19,621 nucleotides of DNA from Casp-Chloro-G3 sp002816715 (GTDB lineage: Bacteria > Chloroflexota > Dehalococcoidia > Lucifugimonadales > UBA3495). Position numbers and translations under genes: made by a program. Numbering within the stretch: position 1 is the stretch's first letter; each line of letters opens with the position of its first letter. Shown here one piece after another: positions 14,561 through 19,621 of this stretch. The notes beneath the pieces were generated by a model. It saw only the letters and a program-made list of their open reading frames with translations, searched no databases and had not been told where the DNA came from. The DNA lies in contig JAQBUV010000046.1 of the NCBI GenBank assembly GCA_027623815.1, positions 1 to 19,621 of the forward strand. The letters run 5' to 3'.

Positions 14561-15888
14561 TTATCGGTAATAGACGCTGTATTCGTTTGGCATCTGGGCC
14601 GGGCATTCCCCGGCGCCAAAAGCCGCTGCCAGCTCCATATCGTTTAGCAGCTTTAGGTAGGCATACTCGATTGGTTGTCGGTTATATTGATAGCAGTGTT
14701 CGCCGGTTACCGTCTTGGGGTCGGCGTAGGTACGGTCGCCGTGCTGGGCGCGCACCGTGTGTCGCTCGTCGTTGACCTGGACTTCTCCATCGGCCCCCTC
14801 GACTATTGCCATTCCCCATCCAACTTCCCCTTCGGGAATAGCGTCCGCTTCGAACCGCTGCTTGAACCAGCCTCCCGCGATAGTCCCTATCCGGTCGGGA
14901 CTGATGTCGCAGGTGCCCGGCCCGTCCTGCCCGGACCGATCGCCGAACCGGGCGTAGTACTCTGCTTCCATCGCTTCGCTGAAATATCCATAGGGGCAGT
15001 CGGCGGTCAGCAGCTTCTGTAGATCGCCGGAATTGACGTAGCGAGCCTGGTTGGCAAACCGATTGTGTTTCGAAGTATTGCTGAGATAGAAATCCCAAGT
15101 GTGGGCCACAATGGTGCCGGTAGTATAGCCAATGAGGTCACCTGCCTTGACCGACAAGTGTGTCGATACTTCTGCATCGCGAGTTGATGTGGTGGGCTGT
15201 CGGGGAGCTAGCGATGCCATCAATTCTGGTAGCCTCCACAAGTGATCGAAACCGTAAGTCACTTCGCAGCTAACTTGAAACCTGACGTCATACTGAGGAA
15301 CATCGACCCAATTGCCCTGCGGGTCTTGCATCGGCTGTAGATAGTAGGTTATCCCAATTAATGTGGCATCCGATGGGGTATATACCGGCACTTCATAAGT
15401 CTGCCGGTTCTCGTCCTAGGTGATCACCAGATACGACCGGTTCTTGAGCCAGTTGCCGCTGGCGACGATGGTGGGCGAAATGAACTCGACCTTGTTCAGA
15501 TCGCTGATGTGGGCGGTGAATTCAGGGTTTGGATTGCTAACACAGTTGGTTGCCGGGTTGTGGTTGGCAACTGGCTCGATCGGCAAGCGGGTTGGGGGGC
15601 ATAGTTCGGCGGCGTTGCTGGCGGAATGATCTCGGCCGACAAATTAGGGGTCGCTGACGGTGTCGACGTTGGCGGTACAACGTTCAAAGGGAGGCTCGGC
15701 CTATCTGAGTCTGCTGATGGCTGCATCGTCGGTGTTGGTCGGGCCGGAGCAATCGTCGAAGTCTTTACTTGGGCCTTAGCGCTGGGACTGGGTTGGACAG
15801 TGGCATATGGGAGGTCGGTCTGGGTACAGGCAGTTCCGATCACCGAGAACATAGCCAGCAAGCTCAGGATATTGGGCAGACGTATCAT
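14561..15888 (-). pseudogene. Lipoprotein gene, frameshifted and with an in-frame TAG
   Basis: Three pieces join into one ~442-residue secreted protein. Piece 1 starts at ATG 15888: a signal peptide IRLPNILSLLAMFSVIGTAC with lipobox-like GTAC (C21), then a P/S/T-rich linker to residue ~97. Piece 2, in the next frame, starts at the homopolymer G6 on the plus strand (15594-15599); one extra base restores the frame and gives PTRLPIEPVANHNPATNC and FISPTIVASGNWLKNRSYLV. Piece 3 follows an in-frame TAG (15418-15416) and runs to 14561, with YDVRFQVSCEVTYGFDHLW, VKAGDLIGYTTGT and HTWDFYLSN. The order GDxIGYxxG then WDF resembles a degenerate M23 (LytM) peptidase fold lacking the catalytic HxH; that is a weak guess. 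It could be a decaying gene, or sequencing errors at the homopolymer and the amber site. Confidence 0.75.
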
Positions 15889-16192
15889 CCCGACAGGGTA
15901 GCGGCCCCGGGTTGAGCCTGCCAGAGTGTGTGCACCTAACAAGCCCACAAAGCGCAGGACTGAGGCAGTTATCTGATCTCTGTCCTGAGCCGGTGTGATA
16001 GCTCTGGGCCATTGGCATACGCATCCTCCCTCCACTTCATCCTATATCCAGGGAGCCGCCTGCTTTGCTACTCCCAATACTTGATGAATAGACCATGTGA
16101 ATTGGATTGCCCCTATACTCGCAGATACTGTTCTTGTGTTAATATACTGTTCAATAGAGCTTGCTCTTAATATGATCTAGGAGGAATTTCTC
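15889..16192. other. Divergent intergenic region with a 9-bp direct repeat
   Basis: This region holds the upstream DNA of the lipoprotein pseudogene (minus) and of the 154-aa gene (plus). ATACTGTTC is repeated at 16125-16133 and 16144-16152 (period 19, about two helical turns). A hairpin AGAGC-TT-GCTCT (16156-16167) follows, and TATGAT (16171-16176) is a possible -10 without a good -35. Direct repeats at this spacing suit a tandem-binding regulator. AGGAGG at 16179-16184 is the ribosome site of the next gene. Confidence 0.4.
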
Positions 16193-16657
16193 ATGGGTAC
16201 TATGCTAGATGGCGAATCGTATTTGGGAAAGGTGTTAGTTCGTCCGTTGACCGAATCGGGTGATGTAAAGCTATATCTATGGCCCGTGAGGTGCCTGAAA
16301 AGCAAAATGGGAGGGCCAACCTTTGGCGTTGAAGTAAAGGGTGACGAAGTTATACGCTTTGACCCTCATGGCCCGCGCGGTCATTGGCACAAGGGTGGCT
16401 ATGACAAACTCGGAGCCGGCGGATCACACGTCGAGTTTCCCGATGGCCTGTCTGACATTGGGGGCCAAGTTTCTTGGAGCCTGGAGCAAATTCGAGAACA
16501 AGGGCAGCAGTTGATTGGAGAGGCGGGATACCCCGACCAGGCGGCATCACTTGACCCTGAAAAGGTACGAGCCGCCACTGAAGACGTCCTGGCTCAGATG
16601 GAGAGCGCGGGCGAACTCCGCTTGAAAGCCATAGAACAAGGGCTGATCGCGGACTAA
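16193..16657 (+). CDS. Hypothetical protein, 154 aa
   Basis: I cannot name this family with certainty. The protein is soluble, with a beta-rich N-terminal half (YLGKVLVRPL, VKLYLWPVRC, TFGVEVKGDEVIRFD) and a His/Gly-rich centre DPHGPRGHWHKGGYDKLGAG (about res 57-76) that looks like a metal or phosphate site. A helical C-terminal half follows (SWSLEQIREQGQQLIGEAGY; EKVRAATEDVLAQMESAGEL). The start is secure: AGGAGG lies 8 nt before the ATG, the best ribosome site in the window. It is monocistronic, ending in a strong bidirectional terminator. It diverges from the broken lipoprotein gene. Confidence 0.8.
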   Translation: MGTMLDGESYLGKVLVRPLTESGDVKLYLWPVRCLKSKMGGPTFGVEVKGDEVIRFDPHGPRGHWHKGGYDKLGAGGSHVEFPDGLSDIGGQVSWSLEQIREQGQQLIGEAGYPDQAASLDPEKVRAATEDVLAQMESAGELRLKAIEQGLIAD

Positions 16658-16691
16658 GCTTTCAGCTACCAATCCATCTTGGATCTATCAG

Positions 16692-16730
16692 AAAATGAGG
16701 CGTCCAGCACCAGTTGGACGCCTCATTTTT
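16692..16730. terminator. Bidirectional terminator between convergent genes
   Basis: AAAATGAGGCGTCCA (16692-16706) pairs perfectly over 15 bp with TGGACGCCTCATTTT (16715-16729) around an 8-nt loop. T-tracts are present in both directions. It serves the 154-aa gene on the plus strand and the flavin monooxygenase on the minus strand, whose TAA stop (16731-16729) overlaps the stem end. Confidence 0.92.
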
Positions 16731-17892
16731 AGTAATTGCCTTCCGGCTCCAGGCCCAGCAAAAATTGGCCGGCAGTTTCGTAATGCGTAGGACGGCCCTG
16801 AATATGCTGGGTAATTACATGAATATCCTGGAATCTGCGATGAATTGGATTGGTGGGGAAAATTGAACCCGACCCGACCAGGCCGTAGGCAATATCGACC
16901 ACCTGAGCCGCCTGCCGTATGCCATGGGTGCTGGCCAATCTAAGGTTGACGCGCTCCTCAGTCGATAATGTCTGGGTCTTGCAAGCGCTCTGCCACACCG
17001 CCGAAGCGCTCTGTTGAAGAAAGGCGCGGGCTGAGCGCAAAATGGCCTCGGCCTCACCAATTAGTCTCTGCGTGGTCTTTTGCTCTTGCATCAACCCTAT
17101 AACTCGGGCCGGGGTTCTGGTGCTAGACAGATTAATTGCCGTCGTCAGGCTGGCACGGGCGATGCCCAGAGCCACCGTGGAGAACCCACAGGCAAACAAC
17201 AATGTCCTGGGAATACAATATAAGGGGCCGCCATTTAACGGATCACCGTTCTGCTCGTAGGTTCTATCGTTGGGGACGAACACATCGTTGATTTCAAAGC
17301 CGAAACTTGCGGTGCCACGTAAACCACTAACTTCCCAAGTGTCGGGCAAGAAATTCACTTCGCTTTTGGGCAAGAGCAGGACTCGATAATCTTCGCTGTC
17401 CGTTGGCTGTTTTCCGGTTGGTCGGACGGGAGCAAGGGCCCCAATCCAGGTGGCATGGGAACTACCGCTGCTAAAAAACCAACGCCCGCTGAGCTTGTAT
17501 CCTCCCTCCACCGGGACGGCCACCGCCGATGATGTGGGTGGGCCGTTGGTCACCACTGTCCGTTGCTCGGACCAGATTTCTTGGGCCGTTTTGTCCGACA
17601 GCCTCACTGAATTGGTAGACCAAACATTATTCTGATTGAGAGTCCAGGCGGTGCTGCCATCTGCCGCCGCAAATATCTCAAGTATCCGGAGAAAGTCGGG
17701 ATGCTCCAACTCCGCGCCCCCCAGCCTACGGGGTAACAGAAGCCTAAAAAAGCCCTTGTCCGCCATTTCGGCAGCCAACTCAGTGGGTATTTGACACTCA
17801 CGGCCAATGCGGTCTGCATTTTCGGCCACGCGCTCGGCCAGTTCCCGTGCAGTATTCAGGTAATAGCTAAGGTCATGCTGTGTTATTGCCAT
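16729..17892 (-). CDS. Acyl-CoA dehydrogenase-like / group D flavin monooxygenase
   Basis: The 387-aa protein has the acyl-CoA dehydrogenase fold and most resembles the group D two-component flavin monooxygenases (HsaA, HpaB/HpaH, DszC type). Visible parts are the N-terminal helical domain (GFFRLLLPRRLGGAELEHPD, about res 47-66), GSTAWTLN, and the central beta domain with GYKLSGRWFFSSGSSHATWIG (about res 131-151), a segment shared with HsaA-like oxygenases. GLRGTASFGFEINDVFVP follows. The C-terminal helical bundle has R and H residues for flavin contact near IQGRPTHYE. There is no clear catalytic Glu of true acyl-CoA dehydrogenases, favouring hydroxylation by reduced flavin and oxygen. A flavin reductase partner is not adjacent. 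The ATG has only a weak ribosome site. The substrate, perhaps aromatic, is unknown. Confidence 0.85.
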   Translation of the reverse strand: MAITQHDLSYYLNTARELAERVAENADRIGRECQIPTELAAEMADKGFFRLLLPRRLGGAELEHPDFLRILEIFAAADGSTAWTLNQNNVWSTNSVRLSDKTAQEIWSEQRTVVTNGPPTSSAVAVPVEGGYKLSGRWFFSSGSSHATWIGALAPVRPTGKQPTDSEDYRVLLLPKSEVNFLPDTWEVSGLRGTASFGFEINDVFVPNDRTYEQNGDPLNGGPLYCIPRTLLFACGFSTVALGIARASLTTAINLSSTRTPARVIGLMQEQKTTQRLIGEAEAILRSARAFLQQSASAVWQSACKTQTLSTEERVNLRLASTHGIRQAAQVVDIAYGLVGSGSIFPTNPIHRRFQDIHVITQHIQGRPTHYETAGQFLLGLEPEGNY

Positions 17893-18135
17893 TTATGATT
17901 TCACGCCTCTGCATCGGTTGTTATAACGGCATTACCCGGCAACCGGAAATTAGTCTCTGAGTTTTTGACTCACGACTCAGGTTTGCTAGTTATCATAAAG
18001 CGGTGTTCCAATCACCGCAACCGTAAATTTGGGCCGGGCCTCTTAAGCGTTGATCCTGAGCATGTCGAACCATGCGTGGGTTTCGGGATTGTTTCGAAGA
18101 CTTTGCACTTGGCTTACCTCGTTCCGACTCTCCCT
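17893..18135. other. Intergenic region with hairpins and a repeat-like segment
   Basis: This region lies upstream of both the minus-strand monooxygenase and the plus-strand VOC gene. GCGGTG (18000-18005) pairs with CACCGC (18013-18018), and CTGAGT near 17957-17962 with ACTCAG near 17975-17980. TCCTGAGCATGTCGAA (18054-18069) resembles the TCCTGAGC-TGTCGAA segment of short repeats common in metagenomic bacterial genomes (memory, not a search). The open frame at 17965-18336 crosses the tandem array and is not convincing. I see no clear promoter for the monooxygenase. Confidence 0.35.
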
Positions 18136-18164
18136 TTGACAACTTACATTGCCTACCTTAGGAT
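18136..18164 (+). promoter_or_regulatory. Promoter of the VOC/VanZ unit
   Basis: Perfect -35 TTGACA (18136-18141), a 17-nt spacer and -10 TAGGAT (18159-18164). The -10 overlaps the first unit of the 13-bp repeat array (18161-18173), so the array forms most of the ~110-nt leader. Confidence 0.6.
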
Positions 18165-18225
18165 GGCTCTGCGGGATGGCTCTGCGGGATGGCTCTGCGG
18201 GATGGCTCTGCGGGATGGCTCTGCC
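18161..18225 (+). repeat. Five 13-bp tandem repeats in the VOC leader
   Basis: Five head-to-tail copies of GGATGGCTCTGCG start at 18161, 18174, 18187, 18200 and 18213. Four are identical and the fifth ends in C. Near-perfect copies suggest recent expansion or correction. The array begins in the -10 and lies between promoter and ribosome site. The period of 13 is not a codon multiple. Confidence 0.92.
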
Positions 18226-18283
18226 GAAACATCCACTACACAGAAAAGCCAAATTCGGGTAATTTTCTTCAGGAGTGATACCC

Positions 18284-18742
18284 ATGGAAGCAACTTGCGT
18301 CACTCACATCGGAATTTGCGTCCGAGACATGGATAAATCCCTAGCCTTTTATCGGGATATTTTGGGAATGAAGGTCTTGGGCGACCGCATGACCGACCCC
18401 ACCGAGAGCGGGCGTTCCCACAACTACAGGCGTGTTCGTCAAGCCCGCCGATGGGTCAGCCTTAGCTTTGGCGAAGGCTCCACGCCCACCTTGACTCTGA
18501 CTTGCCATCCCGGAGATGAACCGGACGGGCAGCCAATCAAGCTAGACGAAGTTGGCATTAGCCACCTGTCCTTTGGGGTTCAAGACGTTAAAGGGCTTGC
18601 CGAAGAATTGCGGGCCAAGGGTGTAGAACTCGCCGGGCCGTTGGAGTCGTTCACCAACGCTCAGGGAGAGATACGTAGCATCTACGTCCAAGATCCCGAC
18701 GGAATTCTGGTGCAGTTCAACACTCCAGACAGCGGCGGGTGA
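18284..18742 (+). CDS. VOC family (glyoxalase/dioxygenase-like) protein
   Basis: The 152-aa single-unit vicinal-oxygen-chelate protein has two beta-alpha-beta-beta-beta modules. The first module starts THIGICVRDMDKSLAFYRDI (res 7-26), then LGMKVL; the second starts VGISHLSFGVQDV (90-102) and ends IYVQDPDGILVQFN (133-146). Predicted metal ligands are H8 and H94, while the usual C-terminal Glu of the EL/EF strand end is Q144. The metal site is therefore altered or uses Gln, as some glyoxalase I positions do. The start is ATG 18284 because AGGAG (18271-18275) is 8 nt upstream; an in-frame GTG at 18275 overlaps that site. It is followed after 44 nt by the VanZ gene in the same direction. Reaction and substrate are unknown; isomerisation, epimerisation or ring cleavage occur in this family. 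Confidence 0.88.
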   Translation: MEATCVTHIGICVRDMDKSLAFYRDILGMKVLGDRMTDPTESGRSHNYRRVRQARRWVSLSFGEGSTPTLTLTCHPGDEPDGQPIKLDEVGISHLSFGVQDVKGLAEELRAKGVELAGPLESFTNAQGEIRSIYVQDPDGILVQFNTPDSGG

Positions 18743-18786
18743 CTGGTAGCTACTAATTTCCCACGGGCTAAAGCGGGCACATAGCA

Positions 18787-19254
18787 GTGAACCGTCGAAG
18801 GCTAATTCGCTGGGTGGCGCGCCTCATATTCCCTACGGCAGCCCTGGCCTGGATGGCATTCATCTTTCGGGCGTCGTCTTTGTCTCCGGAAGAAGTCAAT
18901 CAGTCGCTGTCGGCGTTAGTCTGGTTGGGGCAGTTGTTGAGCATCATCGGACACCTGGTAATGTACGGCATTTTGGCTGCTCTGCTGCAAATTAGCATTT
19001 GGAGCTGGCGGACATCAACCGGTGGATCCCTTCGGTGGGCAATGGCGGTGGTGGTCTTAGCGGTGATTTATGGAATATCCGACGAGTATCACCAGTCTTT
19101 CGTGCCAGGGAGGGAACCTTCGACCCTGGACATTCTAACCGATGGAGTAGGGGCCTTGGCCGGATTGATGATGGTGAAATACACCGTAGCCAGTTTCACT
19201 CACTGGATGAGGTTGGCGGGCAGACCGTTCAGCACATCGGCACACGATGAATAA
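18787..19254 (+). CDS. VanZ-like membrane protein
   Basis: The 155-aa integral membrane protein has about four hydrophobic helices: ~11-30, ~42-70 (with GHLVMYGILAALL), ~81-98 and ~118-136. The VanZ signature YGISDEYHQSFVPGREPST (about 95-113) leads into DILTDGVGALAG. VanZ proteins confer low-level teicoplanin resistance in enterococci, but most homologues are housekeeping membrane proteins of unknown biochemistry. The start is GTG with a poor ribosome site, so coupling to the VOC gene upstream is likely. Its last codons overlap the ATG of the small downstream ORF. Confidence 0.88.
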   Translation: MNRRRLIRWVARLIFPTAALAWMAFIFRASSLSPEEVNQSLSALVWLGQLLSIIGHLVMYGILAALLQISIWSWRTSTGGSLRWAMAVVVLAVIYGISDEYHQSFVPGREPSTLDILTDGVGALAGLMMVKYTVASFTHWMRLAGRPFSTSAHDE

Positions 19255-19459
19255 GGCGATCTGGCGTATTGGCCATACTCTCAGCATGCTGGGGTTTCTG
19301 GACGAAGCCTGAACCCTCCGAGAGATAGCTGCCCAGTGGGGCCAGCCGGGATGCGACGGGAAAACCCGAGCCAAAAAGGTGATTGACGGTCTCTCTGAAG
19401 CAATCGGCCCGGAGCTGTCGCACCGGCTCAGGTCGGAGATTAAGGGACTGCCTTTTTAA
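19247..19459 (+). pseudogene. Small ORF interrupted by TGA
   Basis: An ATG overlapping the VanZ stop (19247) opens a frame reading MNKAIWRIGHTLSMLGFLDEA, then TGA (19310-19312). The same frame continues with TLREIAAQWGQPGCDGKTRA (about 20 residues) and KKVIDGLSEAIGPELSHRLR, to TAA at 19457-19459. Both halves have protein-like helical composition and share the frame, so a TGG-to-TGA change in a ~70-residue gene is the simplest reading. TGA is an ordinary stop in this window (marR and VOC genes end with it), so recoding would be exceptional. I see no known family. It may instead be two chance frames. Confidence 0.45.
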
Positions 19460-19556
19460 CTTTATGCCGGGCGATCTGGTCGGGCGAAAAAGCCACGATT
19501 GGGTTGGTGATTTGATTCACTGGGAGAATTTTTTGTATCTTCTCAATAAAGTGGGG

Positions 19557-19584
19557 TAGACCCGGCAGCAGCCGGCACGGTCTA
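19557..19584 (+). other. Stable hairpin near the right edge
   Basis: TAGACC (19557-19562) pairs with GGTCTA (19579-19584), enclosing CCGGC (19562-19566)/GCCGG (19571-19575) with an AGCA loop. There is no T-tract, so it is not a classical terminator. A TATAAT follows 14 nt later. It might be an operator or an RNA structure ending the VanZ-side transcript. Confidence 0.4.
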
Positions 19585-19595
19585 GTGACGACCCA

Positions 19596-19603
19596 TGTAT
19601 AAT
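19596..19603 (+). promoter_or_regulatory. TATAAT -10 candidate at the right edge
   Basis: TATAAT (19598-19603) is preceded by TG and lies in the same 11-mer, TGTATAATACG, as at 2451-2461. No good -35 is visible. It would drive a gene beyond the right edge. Confidence 0.4.
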
Positions 19604-19621
19604 ACGGTTAGCACAGAAATT

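Noticed and set aside
15776..16024. 82-aa minus-strand ORF with a good ribosome site
   Set aside because: It overlaps the lipoprotein signal peptide in another frame, and its composition is unlike a real protein. Only the GGAGGGAGG context favours it.
18161..18225. CRISPR array or repetitive protein segment
   Set aside because: There are no spacers, and the 13-bp period is incompatible with a repeating peptide in the open frame that crosses it.
17965..18336. 123-aa plus-strand ORF upstream of the VOC gene
   Set aside because: It spans the promoter, the tandem repeats and the VOC start in another frame, with no ribosome site.
19310..19312. Selenocysteine insertion at the in-frame TGA
   Set aside because: No convincing SECIS-like hairpin follows the TGA, and TGA is used as a normal stop by several genes here.

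Overview
The window looks like bacterial chromosome from a Chloroflexota relative, most likely Dehalococcoidia or SAR202-like. This is inference. It rests on a 16S rRNA gene that ends in its own terminator with no tRNA, 23S or 5S behind it, on a gene set of flavin-dependent oxidoreductases, VOC and VanZ proteins, and on an RND pump and adaptor with no outer-membrane channel gene. Recognisable promoters are sigma70-like, and TAA, TAG and TGA all act as stops.

Layout. 1-310: 3' end of a 16S rRNA gene, a hairpin-rich trailer and a strong terminator. 400-1150: an eroded patch with a truncated DUF262 gene behind a near-consensus promoter, and a degenerate IS5-type transposase N-terminus. 1149-3319: a Gfo/Idh/MocA oxidoreductase and a divergent alpha/beta hydrolase with a Cys nucleophile. 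3320-3977: a 133-bp MITE-like element with perfect 18-bp terminal inverted repeats and a 9-bp target duplication, then a tiny secreted-peptide ORF and a 94-aa unknown protein. 4033-5073 (-): a luciferase-like flavin monooxygenase. 5246-10983: a MarR regulator whose promoter carries two palindromes, then an RND permease and a long coiled-coil adaptor, separated by five 16-bp tandem repeats. 11090-14244 (-): an OmpR-type response regulator and a 7TM-GAF histidine kinase, each with its own promoter. 14561-15888 (-): a lipoprotein gene broken by one frameshift and one amber codon. 16193-17892: an unknown 154-aa protein facing a group D flavin monooxygenase / acyl-CoA dehydrogenase-like gene across a bidirectional terminator. 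18136-19459: a promoter whose leader consists of five 13-bp tandem repeats, then VOC, VanZ and a small ORF interrupted by TGA.

How the genes may work together. The MarR protein plausibly senses a small molecule and controls the RND/adaptor pump and perhaps the divergent flavin monooxygenase. The kinase/regulator pair is a self-contained signalling unit. Several genes fit oxidation or hydrolysis of organic compounds, but no complete pathway can be read. I do not see a coherent new defence or biosynthetic system. The most unusual items are the MITE-like element, the two five-copy tandem arrays in leader or intercistronic positions, the paired palindromes at marR, and the interrupted genes.
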